Assembly: GCA_002794465.1 (NCBI GenBank)
Contig: MTSL01000178.1
Coordinates: forward strand, 122,990-186,989
DNA length: 64,000 nucleotides
Direction of reading: 5' to 3'
Source: Paramicrosporidium saccamoebae
Lineage: Eukaryota > Rozellomycota
In this document: in pieces, positions 18,457 to 28,161 of the stretch
Layout of the letters: every line of letters starts with the position of its first letter
How positions within the stretch are numbered: the first letter of the stretch is position 1
The notes under the pieces: model-generated
What the model was told of the DNA's origin: nothing
Database searches by the model: none
The model's input: the letters and a program-made list of their open reading frames with translations, nothing else
Position numbers and translations under genes: made by a program

Positions 18457-19152
18457 TTCCAACTTGTGGAATCAGTCATAATGCTAGCGTAAAGCAGGTA
18501 TCCAAGGCTTTATAAGAATTGTTGGCAAATTTCGAAAAGTTGCCTTATTAAAAGTGTATCCCTTTTGTAAATATCCACTCTCAATACCAATACACTGGAT
18601 TAGGGTTCTGGAATAGACATTTTTATTGGGGTTGTCAATGGACACTAACGATTTCTTTTGCGTCCCAAGCCAGACACACTGCGATATCTTAGTGTATCGA
18701 ATATTAAGTGCACCCATCAATGTTCAAGTCTCCGTGAAGCATGGTGCGCCAGTTAATTTTGTTATGGTTGCACGTAGTGTCGGCTATTAACCTATAACGA
18801 AGACACTAGGATGGTGTCACCGCCTCAAATATAGCCATTTGTCTAGCAAGCACAGAAAAGGACCGACTAGCCAACCAGTGGACCGACGGGCAAGCAAATT
18901 CTTGCACACTGACCAGGGTAAATGGCGGTCTTATATAGTGGCAATTTGTAGAATTCCGCTGTTGATGGGCGAGTTGGCATTCTCAAACTATATGGCGCCA
19001 TTCATAACATGACTGGAATGAATTTTGTTGCGTAATGAGGAAGATGCCATGGACCAAGCCAAGCGTGAAGGGACGAGAAGAAAAGAGATGAGAATAGACG
19101 GGAGAGAACTCGTTCACTGTGCCACTGCTAGCCCGACGGCCTACTCCTAGTC
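18457..19152. other. Unassigned 0.7-kb intergenic stretch
   Basis: I find no gene I can support. A 78-codon minus-strand frame at 18484-18720 has no recognisable motif. A TATA-like CTATATAAG (minus strand) lies near 18930. Purine-rich sequence at 19070-19110 shows no open frame worth calling. Confidence 0.3.
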
Positions 19153-19340
19153 TCACAAATTACGTAGTAGTAATCTTAAAATAGCAGGGATGTAGATTTC
19201 ACCGTCTTTCACCGGTTGCTCCAAATACATGTCCTCAATACTCAACTGATCACTCTGTATCACAGGCTCCAGGATCGGTATTTGGGCTAGACCACCAAAA
19301 GTGGAGCCTGCTTACCACTCGCTCTGGCATGGCCAAACAT
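19153..19340 (-). CDS. Small two-exon protein (52 aa), unknown
   Basis: Exon 1 (19340-19316) and exon 2 (19286-19153) are joined by a 29-nt GTAAGC...TAG intron that looks like the others in this window. The predicted product is acidic in the middle and ends YIPAILRLLLRNL. I chose this model because exon 2 has strongly protein-like codons (for example QLSIEDMYLEQPVKDGEIYI) and the splice keeps the frame from an ATG. A second possible 29-nt intron starting inside the stop (GTGAGA...CTAG) could extend the protein, but the extension does not look convincing. The family is unknown to me. Confidence 0.4.
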
Positions 19341-19414
19341 CATTAATGCTTATTCATCTTTTACATCGGGCGTATGTTGGCTTTCCAAATAAGGAAATAG
19401 CATGAGCGAATCAT

Positions 19415-21592
19415 ATGACATCTAGCAGCATGAATACTTTGACCGCAATTAGCTCGGCCATGGTGCAACTGGATGAGGCAGCCTATCGTCTTGTGATGAG
19501 TGTTCCGGAGCATCGCAAAAAGTACCTCTTTGTTTTGGCCATGACACTCGTGTCAACCTACGTTGCGCGACGTAAACTCGGCCGCTCTGCCGCCCGCAAT
19601 CCGTTGACGGAACTGGTGGAGCGCCGTCGCGTGCACAGAAAAGTCGGTGTGGACGCGCAATTCCTGGCCCAACTAAAGAAAATTGTGCCGATTTGCGTGC
19701 CGGGTGTGGCCAGCAAGGAATGTGCATTGTTAGTGTCATTGGCGGGGATATTGATTGCCAGGACGTGGCTGGACATTTGGTTCTCCAGCTTCAACGGAGT
19801 TGTGGTGCGGTCCATTGTGTCGCGGGATTGGCAGCTCTTTACCAAAAATGCCCTGTTTCTGTTTGGAATGATGATGTGGCCGATGAGTGTGGTGAATAAC
19901 TCGCTGAAGCTGAACATTAACATGTTGGCGTTGGCGTTCCGGTCAAGGCTGACGCACTATGCACATGATCAGTACTTGAAGGCCATTACGTTCTACAAGG
20001 TCGCCAATCTGGATAATCGGATCCAGAACGCGGACCAGCTGCTCACTCAGGACATTGACAAGTTTAGCGAGACAATGACCCATCTTTATTCGGATATTGC
20101 CAAGCCGATTGTGGACATTGGGCTGTTTGCGTACAAGCTTGGCCAGTCGATTGGAGCTGAGGCGCCTTTGATGATGCTGGCATACTTTGTTACTTCGGGA
20201 GTGGTACTTCGGGCCGTCTCGCCGCCATTTGGAAAGTACACGGCCATTGAACAGAACCTGGAGGGTGAGCTCCGCTACAACCATAGCCGTATTATTGCTC
20301 ATTCCGAAGAGATTGCATTTTATCGCGGTGGAGAGAGGGAGAAGCAGATTGCCAATGGAACTTTCCAGCGGATCAAGGGCCATTTGCGCAAAGTGTTTGT
20401 GCTGAGATTTACCAATGGGATTATTGACTCTGTTCTTGTCAAGTATTGTGCCACCCAGCTGGCCTTTTTTATTCTGAGCCGACCGGTGTTTGGCAGGAAT
20501 GCTGAACGGTATTCCAAAGAGGTGGTTGGTACGGATTCCACAAAGATTATGGAAGACTACAGCACAAATTCGGGCTATCTTATCAATTTGTCGCAGGCCG
20601 TGGGAAGACTTGTGTTGGCGGGACGCGATCTGACTCGATTTGCAGGCTACACGTTCCGAGTGTCAGAGTTCTTTGCAGTGCTGGAGGACATTAACAGTGG
20701 AAGATATCAACGCACAATGGTGTCGACGGATCCATCGGGAATCAACGAGGTGCGCACAATTGACCAAGGATCGCTGGATGGACAGATTGTGGAAATGGAT
20801 GGAGTGATTGAGTTTAAGAATGTTCCGATCTGCACGCCAAACGGAGACATTTTGGTGCCGTCCATGTCGTTCCGAGTGGAATCGGGGATGAACTGTCTGA
20901 TCACGGGACCGAATGGATGTGGAAAAAGTTCACTATTCCGCATTCTTGGCGGACTGTGGCCAATCTTTGGAGGCGTACTGACAAAGCCGTCACCCCGCAA
21001 CATGTTCTATGTGCCACAAAAACCCTACTTGACGTTGGGAACTTTGCGCGACCAACTAATCTACCCGGACGTGCGCGAAGATGCTACCAAGGCAGGATTT
21101 GACGATGCAAACCTGATGGCGCTACTTGGAAAGGTGAATTTGGAATACTTGGTGTCACGCGAGGGCGGTTGGGATGCAGTGCGTGATTGGGCGGATGTGT
21201 TGTCAGGAGGTGAGAAACAACGGGTGGCAATGGCGCGACTGTTCTATCATCGCCCACAGTTTGCCATCCTCGATGAGTGCACAAGTGCAGTAAGTATGGA
21301 CGTGGAAGGACAAATGTACCGTTATGCCCGCGAACTGGGAATTACCCTATTTACAGTATCCCATCGACCGTCGTTGGTACCATACCATGAATTCCTGCTA
21401 CGATTCGATGGCCAGGGGAATTATGAATTTGAAGAGCTGAAACATGATGGGGCTTTTGCATTTGCCCGGAACAATGGTGACTCATCGCCAAGTCGACCGG
21501 TCAAGATGATGACGGAGGGACCATATGTTGGCGACGGACATGATTACTTTGAAGAAGAGGAGGGTGAATTGTCTGATGACGAATTGGAGTAA
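19415..21592 (+). CDS. Peroxisomal ABC half-transporter (ABCD/Pxa family)
   Basis: A 725-residue ABC half-transporter of subfamily D, which imports long-chain acyl-CoA into peroxisomes as a dimer. The membrane half has the ABCD EAA-like stretch (IQNADQLLTQDIDKFSETM) and the loop motif HSEEIAFYRGGEREK, diagnostic for ALDP and Pxa proteins. The nucleotide-binding domain has Walker A GPNGCGKSS, signature LSGGEKQR, Walker B FAILDECTSA and the H-loop VSHRPS. The acidic C-terminal tail ends in EGELSDDELE. The start at 19415 gives a normal N-terminus with a short basic region before the first helix. Confidence 0.93.
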   Translation: MTSSSMNTLTAISSAMVQLDEAAYRLVMSVPEHRKKYLFVLAMTLVSTYVARRKLGRSAARNPLTELVERRRVHRKVGVDAQFLAQLKKIVPICVPGVASKECALLVSLAGILIARTWLDIWFSSFNGVVVRSIVSRDWQLFTKNALFLFGMMMWPMSVVNNSLKLNINMLALAFRSRLTHYAHDQYLKAITFYKVANLDNRIQNADQLLTQDIDKFSETMTHLYSDIAKPIVDIGLFAYKLGQSIGAEAPLMMLAYFVTSGVVLRAVSPPFGKYTAIEQNLEGELRYNHSRIIAHSEEIAFYRGGEREKQIANGTFQRIKGHLRKVFVLRFTNGIIDSVLVKYCATQLAFFILSRPVFGRNAERYSKEVVGTDSTKIMEDYSTNSGYLINLSQAVGRLVLAGRDLTRFAGYTFRVSEFFAVLEDINSGRYQRTMVSTDPSGINEVRTIDQGSLDGQIVEMDGVIEFKNVPICTPNGDILVPSMSFRVESGMNCLITGPNGCGKSSLFRILGGLWPIFGGVLTKPSPRNMFYVPQKPYLTLGTLRDQLIYPDVREDATKAGFDDANLMALLGKVNLEYLVSREGGWDAVRDWADVLSGGEKQRVAMARLFYHRPQFAILDECTSAVSMDVEGQMYRYARELGITLFTVSHRPSLVPYHEFLLRFDGQGNYEFEELKHDGAFAFARNNGDSSPSRPVKMMTEGPYVGDGHDYFEEEEGELSDDELE

Positions 21593-21717
21593 AAGGAGTA
21601 AATGGTTCATAAATACTAATACTATATATATGGGTCTAGTGGGTGGTGGATAATACTGTTGTCATATGAGCACTTTGCCACACGAGCAAACTCCTGGCAC
21701 CTCCACACGGTTATAGG

Positions 21718-24700
21718 CTACTGGGATCGGTAGTTTTGCTTGAACCAGACAATAAGGGCCTCAATAGTGTCAAAACGCTTACCCCGCAAAATAAACCCGC
21801 TGGGAGTAACATCAACCGGCTCACGATACTCCCGTCCACCGGGTTGGAAGGACAGAATCACATGGCCGGGTCGACGATGATCCAAGACGAGACAATACGC
21901 AATTCGGTCAGGATTTTGACGACGCATCTCGAGGAGATGGGAGGCCGTGTCGCCGATATGGTATTTGGGGGTGGCCTTGACGTCGCGTAGATAGGAGGCA
22001 ATGGGCTCAATGTGACGAGCCACAACCTCATCAAGATCTTCATAGTGCAAAGAGCCAACCCGAACCTCATTGTCACGGAGTTGCAGATCAATATGTTGAA
22101 AGAGGGCAGTGGGACCGTCATCAAGCTTCCAAGTACAGGTCACATGGGCGCCGTCGCGGGAGCTGGGACGGAAAATGGCCTCACCCAACACTGCGTCCTT
22201 TAACAATGTCTCTGCCTGACTGCGGGAGACATTGCGGAAGGCGGGATGGACGACCCGAGGCGCTGATCGGACGGAGGGAGTACGTACAGGGACGGAAGCA
22301 ATTCGAGAAGAGTCGTAATAAGGGTCACGACCAAACCGTGGACTACAGGACTCGTCAGGACGTTGCAACTTGCAGTCCACAGAAAAGGAAACCAAATCAA
22401 TACTAACAACCTTTGCATCGACACTCTGACCCGGACGCAATCTTTCGCCAGTATGCAGAGTACCCTCCACACCCGAAGCCAATCGTGCAATAATACGATC
22501 TCCAACACGTACTATCTGTACTCTTACGGGAGCACCAATCCATAAAGTGCGCTCATTCTCTCCCGTCAACATTTCAAATAACGCTTCCTCCGAGGGTCCG
22601 GTGGAGAGGGTGCGTAGATCGGTATAGGGTTGTTGCAGTTCCGCCTTGATATCCAACAGAGTCAAATGTTTGGCAGGCTGACCTCTTTTGATCAATTCCT
22701 TGGCATATTCATCAAGCAGCAGATCGTCCAATCGCGTGGGATGTTGCATGACAGCGTGGACAGCACGTTCGTCATCCTCAAGGGCCAATTCCATGGCATC
22801 GGCAGCCATTTTGCGAGCAAGCGGATAGTTTTCCGGATGGACACGTGTACGATCCAATGGTTCATCGCCGCTGATCCGCAAGAAACTGGCGCAGTTGAAG
22901 CACACTACGGGGCCTAACCAACGCGATAATTCTGTTCGATTGGCAATGGTTGTGTGGGCAAGACTCTTGACAAGCATTTCGGCTTTACGGGGCCCCAATC
23001 CACATACATATTGCAGGGGCGATCGCATCCAAGCCCCGGAAAGAGTCTGATGGAGATCCACACCAACCAAATTCACCACATTGACAAAGGCTCGATGCAA
23101 ATGTTTTAGTCGGGTGTCAGTCCGCACTAAACTGGCCAATGGACTGGGATCAAGGGCAAGCAATTCCACATCACTTAGTGCCGTCAACTCAAACAGCGGA
23201 TTCATCCATCGTCGAGCCACAGCAATGCAATAGCGCACTAATGGCGGCATGTCAGGCCATTCCCGTTGGCCCCGGGCTGAGATGCAATATATCCGCGCCG
23301 TGTCATCTTCTGCATACATTACAGTGGGCGAGGTTGTTGGCCGTTTTGTCCGTCCCTCTCCATACGAAATCTTTTGTCCACGGAGCTCCTCATACAGATC
23401 ACGTGTCTCCAATGTCCGACCTGCCACCAAAATGCAGCCCGGTTCATTGTCTACAGCAAATTGCACAAGACGATCCCATTCGTCCCTATTGTTTGCACGG
23501 TGTTTGGGATGTAATCGGGCAATCCGCGTCTGCTCCAACACACGGCCCCGGTTATCCACAATCACTGCCATCAGTACTGCATCCGGACCGCCTGTTCCCC
23601 AACTGACGGCCATGGCCTTGGTGCCTGTATACGGCAGGGACATCATCTTGTCCTGTAGCAGATATTGCCCTGCCGTTGCCACCCAGCGCTCCGCATTATG
23701 GCGCAATTTGGCCGTCACGTGGCGACGCAATGGAGGAAGAATGAAATCATCAATGGCCTTGGATAGTGCCTGACGACGCACCTGACTCCATTCATCTTCG
23801 CCTCCTGCTCCATATAACCGACTGAAATGTTCCCGTGACTCTTCCAGCCCCGGAAATACCACCTGAAAAGTCAATAGTCCCACTGCTTCGCCCTTGACGA
23901 GTAAGAGGAATTGATCCTCTTGGAACGCACCAGTCGGTTTGTTGGTCACATACAGAATGGATGCCATTTCGTGCTGATTATCGACTTCCTGGAGACCTCG
24001 TTCTGTGGGGGTTACCGTAATGGCAGCCATTCTCTCCAGACTGGAACGGATGCTCAAATGTCCATAAGGATGATGGCCAATGTATGCACTGACATGGGCA
24101 ATCAATGCAGTGGAATCCAAAGGGTTCCCCTCACTAGAGTTGGGATGATGGATACATTGCTGTTTCTGCAGATTCTCCACAAACTGCTCCATGGCCAGAG
24201 TGGAGGCAATTCTCTGTTGCTCCAACTCTTGACGTGTACCACGCTTCTTGTCCCAACGCAAATAATCGCTAACCACGGCGAGAATCTCCATCGAATCTGC
24301 GGATTGCACCACCTTGACCAACAGCTCATCCTCCACCTGCTGTAGCATTAGTTTTTGTTGTCGTCTCAATAATGCCCATTGCTCGTCCAAATCCCAAATA
24401 CTCCATAAATCATTCAATCCCATCAAATGTTGGAAATATTCCTTCCGATGAGTAGCCACGGTGGGGACTTCTAACAAATGTTCCCGGAACAGCGACAGTA
24501 CTGCTGCAATGGTCGCTACCAATGTGGGATGGTCCACATTGACAAATTTTTCTGCAAAAGCAACGTCTTGGGACCATTTCAGGGCGATCCATGTCGCCTC
24601 TGCTTCCAACTCTTCTGGCTCTGGACCCTCTCTCTTCTTGAGGCGTTCTGGAATGTCGTCCATCGCGGGCCCAGTCTCTCCTCGAATGTGTCGTTCCTCA

Positions 24701-25290
24701 CCGTCCTCATTGTTTTCATTGTCTTCATCATTTTGGTTGTCTTGATTGTCTTCGTCTCCATCGTCCACCAAGCCAAGATAGTCGGTACCGTCGCCAAAAA
24801 TGTCCAAAATGTCCTGGATGACGCGGGCTGGAAGACGTCCTCCAAAGGCCTCGGCCAAAAATGCCTTAGTCTTGGTCTTTTCCTTTGGTTTGGGACGATC
24901 CTCGTCCATCTCTTCAATGAAGTCGGCCATTTCGTCTTCACTCTCCTCCAGCAACTCGCGTTCCCTTTGCTGGTCATAAGTCGGCTCGTCCTCGTCAAAC
25001 AGCTTCTCCAAATCCTCCTTGGCCACTCGTTTGCGAACAATGGGTGCATCGTCTTCTGAATCCTCAGATTTTGCAAAAGTCTCCTTTGAATCGTCTTCAT
25101 AAATACGTTGTTGAAGACGACGGAAGCCGGACCGTTTCAAGTTTTCATTCAACAGTTCGAGGTCTTCGTCCTCCAGCTCGTCTGTCGATGGTTGGTTGCT
25201 CTCAACAGGCACCTCGGCATTTCCAACTGTCACTTCCTCCTCCCCTCTGACCGCTGGTGTTTCTTCCTTACCCAAAGGGTCCATTGTCAT
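21718..25290 (-). CDS. SPT6: Transcription elongation factor and histone chaperone Spt6
   Basis: A 1190-residue Spt6, somewhat shorter than the yeast protein. The N-terminal 170 residues are very acidic, as in the family, with repeated E/D clusters. The central core follows the bacterial Tex-like order: helix-turn-helix, YqgF-like domain (MAVSWGTGGPDAVLMAVIVD), helix-hairpin-helix (YVCGLGPRKAEMLVKSL), then an S1 domain (WIGAPVRVQIVRVGDRIIA). The C-terminal 220 residues are a tandem SH2: HPAFRNVSRSQAETLL with GEAIFRPSSRDG, then the second SH2 ending FKQNYRSQ. It binds RNA polymerase II and histones. No intron is needed. Confidence 0.95.
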   Translation of the reverse strand: MTMDPLGKEETPAVRGEEEVTVGNAEVPVESNQPSTDELEDEDLELLNENLKRSGFRRLQQRIYEDDSKETFAKSEDSEDDAPIVRKRVAKEDLEKLFDEDEPTYDQQRERELLEESEDEMADFIEEMDEDRPKPKEKTKTKAFLAEAFGGRLPARVIQDILDIFGDGTDYLGLVDDGDEDNQDNQNDEDNENNEDGEERHIRGETGPAMDDIPERLKKREGPEPEELEAEATWIALKWSQDVAFAEKFVNVDHPTLVATIAAVLSLFREHLLEVPTVATHRKEYFQHLMGLNDLWSIWDLDEQWALLRRQQKLMLQQVEDELLVKVVQSADSMEILAVVSDYLRWDKKRGTRQELEQQRIASTLAMEQFVENLQKQQCIHHPNSSEGNPLDSTALIAHVSAYIGHHPYGHLSIRSSLERMAAITVTPTERGLQEVDNQHEMASILYVTNKPTGAFQEDQFLLLVKGEAVGLLTFQVVFPGLEESREHFSRLYGAGGEDEWSQVRRQALSKAIDDFILPPLRRHVTAKLRHNAERWVATAGQYLLQDKMMSLPYTGTKAMAVSWGTGGPDAVLMAVIVDNRGRVLEQTRIARLHPKHRANNRDEWDRLVQFAVDNEPGCILVAGRTLETRDLYEELRGQKISYGEGRTKRPTTSPTVMYAEDDTARIYCISARGQREWPDMPPLVRYCIAVARRWMNPLFELTALSDVELLALDPSPLASLVRTDTRLKHLHRAFVNVVNLVGVDLHQTLSGAWMRSPLQYVCGLGPRKAEMLVKSLAHTTIANRTELSRWLGPVVCFNCASFLRISGDEPLDRTRVHPENYPLARKMAADAMELALEDDERAVHAVMQHPTRLDDLLLDEYAKELIKRGQPAKHLTLLDIKAELQQPYTDLRTLSTGPSEEALFEMLTGENERTLWIGAPVRVQIVRVGDRIIARLASGVEGTLHTGERLRPGQSVDAKVVSIDLVSFSVDCKLQRPDESCSPRFGRDPYYDSSRIASVPVRTPSVRSAPRVVHPAFRNVSRSQAETLLKDAVLGEAIFRPSSRDGAHVTCTWKLDDGPTALFQHIDLQLRDNEVRVGSLHYEDLDEVVARHIEPIASYLRDVKATPKYHIGDTASHLLEMRRQNPDRIAYCLVLDHRRPGHVILSFQPGGREYREPVDVTPSGFILRGKRFDTIEALIVWFKQNYRSQ

Positions 25291-25551
25291 GAGCTAAACA
25301 GCAATTAATGACCCCTGTGCGCTTAGGAAGGGTCTACACTGGGATGGCTGTGATGGCTCATGACGGTCAAGGGACTGTTAATCCTACTACACTGATTATT
25401 ACGCAGTGGTTATCATGCATGCGAAGGTTGCGATGAATGTCAATTACCATACACCACCGATTATTATTACTATTAATTCGATTTGCATTCTGTTTATACT
25501 CATCTTTAAATCTTCACTACTATCCCTTCCTCCAAAAATGATATCAGTTTA

Positions 25552-26796
25552 TTACATCCACTTCTTCTCCCTCTTATCCATCCGTTGTTTGACAGCCAGG
25601 AAACCCGCCAAGATGGCCACTTGCAATGCCATAAACATCAAATAGCTGCCATATCGGCTAACAGTGCTCGTCGGCTCCACCGCCTTTCGGAGGGTGGCGT
25701 GTTCTTGCTGCACCAATGTTGTCTGACCCCGCAATCCGTCCAACCGAGCCTTTAGCTCTTCCCCCAGATGATGCAACTCTTCGCCAAGATGACTTTGGTC
25801 GTTGTGATGCAGTTGCTCAGCCAGTCCTGCAATAGTCTGTTGCATTGTACTTAGAGTGTCTCCTACACTTTTGATGCGGTCATCGAGGGAGGAAAGATGG
25901 CTGCTGCTAACCTTTCGCACGGCATCCTCACTATGGCCACTGATTATCTTGGGCATATATTGGCGCAGCTGTCCTGCCAATGCCTTTTCAATTTGCGCAG
26001 AAATGTCACGATGGTCCTGATTCGAAGCGACAGCGGGCTTACTGTTATTGTGGTCCTCACTGAGCGGTCGTCCTCCATAGACCTTTAGATCGAGTAGCTC
26101 CAGACCATCTGGATAGCTGTTGGTCATACCGGACACTCCGAAAAAGTAACCAGCCGGCAGTTTGATTCCCACCCGTTCGAAACAGTTTACAAACTCTCGA
26201 CCATCGGTAGAGTCGTCCAATTCAACACGCAACATTTCTCGCACATAGGTAACACGCAAGGTGAGAGGCGAGGCCAGATTTCGGACATTACGGAGACATC
26301 CTGCAAAGTATTGTCCTTCTCCGTCCTGGGCGTGATTATAGGTCGTTGTTCCATTGTTTAGGATCCCCATGATCGCCGGATTATTTCCTCTTCCATCGTC
26401 GTCATATGTGTCAATCAGAATTCCCAGTCCCGTCCACAGATCTGCTCCGCCCATTACTGGTCCCGTTGCGCGATCCTTGGAATACCACAGTGCCATTCCC
26501 TCCCCGCCCAGCTTCTCTCCCGTAATCTGGATTTTGGCATGGATCTGCCAATCAGTAAACTCGCTGGGGATTTTGGACCAGATCGCTCCGCCCAGGTTAG
26601 GCTGGCGTTTTCCAAAAAGAATGGACCCGGGGGAAATGTCCACTGCTCCGTGTTGGTCATAATTGGGCAGGGTGGAGTGCAAGAAGGGCGACGTGGCACC
26701 CAGAGCGACCTCGTTTGATAGTGAAAAGCCGGAGGCATTACTGGCCGTTGCGGCTGCGACAAATGTGAAGAGGAGCTGGATTTTGCTTATTTGCAT
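25552..26796 (-). CDS. L-type lectin cargo receptor (ERGIC-53/Emp47-like)
   Basis: A 414-residue type I membrane protein for ER-Golgi glycoprotein sorting. A signal peptide (MQISKIQLLFTFVAAATASN) precedes a legume-lectin-like domain of about 220 residues containing DLWTGLGILIDTYDDDGRG, the carbohydrate and calcium-binding core, and GYFFGVSGMTNSYPDGLELL. A coiled-coil stalk follows (about 290-365), then one membrane helix (YLMFMALQVAILAGFLAV) and a short cytosolic tail. The tail ends KKWM, a dilysine KKxx COPI retrieval signal. The stop codon TAA is immediately part of TAATAAA. Confidence 0.92.
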   Translation of the reverse strand: MQISKIQLLFTFVAAATASNASGFSLSNEVALGATSPFLHSTLPNYDQHGAVDISPGSILFGKRQPNLGGAIWSKIPSEFTDWQIHAKIQITGEKLGGEGMALWYSKDRATGPVMGGADLWTGLGILIDTYDDDGRGNNPAIMGILNNGTTTYNHAQDGEGQYFAGCLRNVRNLASPLTLRVTYVREMLRVELDDSTDGREFVNCFERVGIKLPAGYFFGVSGMTNSYPDGLELLDLKVYGGRPLSEDHNNSKPAVASNQDHRDISAQIEKALAGQLRQYMPKIISGHSEDAVRKVSSSHLSSLDDRIKSVGDTLSTMQQTIAGLAEQLHHNDQSHLGEELHHLGEELKARLDGLRGQTTLVQQEHATLRKAVEPTSTVSRYGSYLMFMALQVAILAGFLAVKQRMDKREKKWM

Positions 26797-27265
26797 GGAA
26801 ATTTAGTTTACAAAATTGCATTGCATCCGTCTATAACAAACAAATGTAGTTGTCATGGCCACTGACAAGGGCAAACAAAAGTGGTGGATTGAATTTGGAT
26901 TAGGTTGTAGCAAGTTGGGTTAATCTGAATGGCGATGAATTGAGGAATACAATGACTCGATACAGTTGTGACGTAGAGGTAGAGGATGGATTAGTTGGGT
27001 ATTTGAGGATGGTTCTCTAGTTTGGAGAAGACATTTGTGTGATAGAGCGGACTGATTAGCTGGGTATCCATACTATTCGAGGATTAGCAGTGAACAACCC
27101 CCTTCCTGTCTGTGGTATTATTACCACTACGCGACACAGTACACGATGGCAATAAGAGGTCTAACCTTTTGATCTAGCCATTAGAAACAATACCAGCCAA
27201 TCTATTCCTCTCGCTCTCGCTTTTGTTTTTGCTTTTACTCTCGTTTATTAATGACTATGAACCCT
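26797..27265. repeat. Intergenic region with repeat-family copy R3 (about 26985-27140)
   Basis: Copy R3 has two entries of the first block, GGATTAGTTGGGTATTTG near 26988 and ACTGATTAGCTGGGTATCC near 27050. These are followed by GGATTAGCAGTGAACAACCC near 27080, CTTCCTGTC near 27102 and CCACTACGCGACACAG near 27124. The region separates the divergent lectin promoter from the 3' end of uS5. No gene is visible in it. Confidence 0.55.
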
Positions 27266-28054
27266 TTAACGGACAAGACGCGATTCGGCCTTGGCAAGAT
27301 GGTCAGAGTGCACCTGGAGAGGGGATGCATTCAGGGGAGAGTCGGTCCACAGATCGGGGGTGTGGTACGAGCAGGTGTTGGTGATGGCATTAAAGGTGGC
27401 ACGGATAAAGTTTCCAAGAGTCTTGGTCTTTCCGCGGGTCTGCGAGTAGACGTCCTCAACACCAGCAAGCTCCAAAAGCTTCTTGATCTTGGGGGCAGAC
27501 ACAATTCCGGTTCCGCGGGGAGCAGGCACCAAACGGCACGAGACGGATCCGCACTTTCCGGTGACCTTGGCCGGCACAGTGTGCGGCTCACCGATCAAAT
27601 TGCCCCAGTAGCCGAGACGGACGGGCACAATGCTAAGCTTGGCCAGGATCATGGCGCCACGGATGGCAGTTGCCACTTCCTTGCTGCACTTGACACCAAG
27701 ACCAACGTGTCCAGCAGAGTCTCCAATGATGACAAAGGCCTTGAAGCGGGTGCGCTGTCCGGCTTGAGTCTGCTTCTGCACGGGCATAATCTTGATGACC
27801 TCATCAGTCAACTTGGGGAAGAAGTGATCAATAATCTGATACTCCTTCACGGCCATCGAGTGACGATAGATTTCCGACATGTCGCGGATCTTTCCGTCCT
27901 TGACGAGACGTCCCAGCTTGGTGACGGGGACCCATTCCTTGTCCTCCTCCTTTCCACGGCCACGAGCGCCGCCACGGCCTCCACGGCCACCGCGACCACC
28001 ACGACCTCCACGGCCGCCACGTCCAGAGCGTTCAGGGCGAGATGCGTCTGCCAT
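27266..28054 (-). CDS. RPS2: 40S ribosomal protein uS5 (RPS2)
   Basis: 262 residues. The N-terminus is an RGG-type tract (RGGRGG repeats) as in eukaryotic uS5. The S5 domain ([20 protein letters not shown]) and the C-terminal domain ([37 protein letters not shown]) follow. A probable 36-nt intron in the 5' UTR (28059-28094, GTATGG...TAG) begins only four bases upstream of the ATG. It carries the motif CATCCATCCAT found in the first introns of the other cytosolic ribosomal protein genes here. Confidence 0.97.
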   Translation of the reverse strand: MADASRPERSGRGGRGGRGGRGGRGGRGGARGRGKEEDKEWVPVTKLGRLVKDGKIRDMSEIYRHSMAVKEYQIIDHFFPKLTDEVIKIMPVQKQTQAGQRTRFKAFVIIGDSAGHVGLGVKCSKEVATAIRGAMILAKLSIVPVRLGYWGNLIGEPHTVPAKVTGKCGSVSCRLVPAPRGTGIVSAPKIKKLLELAGVEDVYSQTRGKTKTLGNFIRATFNAITNTCSYHTPDLWTDSPLNASPLQVHSDHLAKAESRLVR

Positions 28055-28058
28055 TTTA

Positions 28059-28094
28059 CTACAGTCATTAACGGGATGGATGGATGGGCCATAC
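28059..28094 (-). other. Probable 36-nt 5'-UTR intron of RPS2
   Basis: GTATGG...CTGTAG on the minus strand with TTAATGAC as a possible branch site. It contains CATCCATCCAT (28076-28086 on the complementary strand). Confidence 0.6.
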
Positions 28095-28161
28095 CTTTCT
28101 TGGTCTCTAAGGGTGAGTCAAGAAGACTGACCCTGGCAAGGCCATCGGTACTTGGCCGCGG

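Noticed and set aside
18484-18720. 78-codon minus-strand frame
   Set aside because: No motif, no Kozak-like or splice context; it could be chance in an AT-rich intergenic region.
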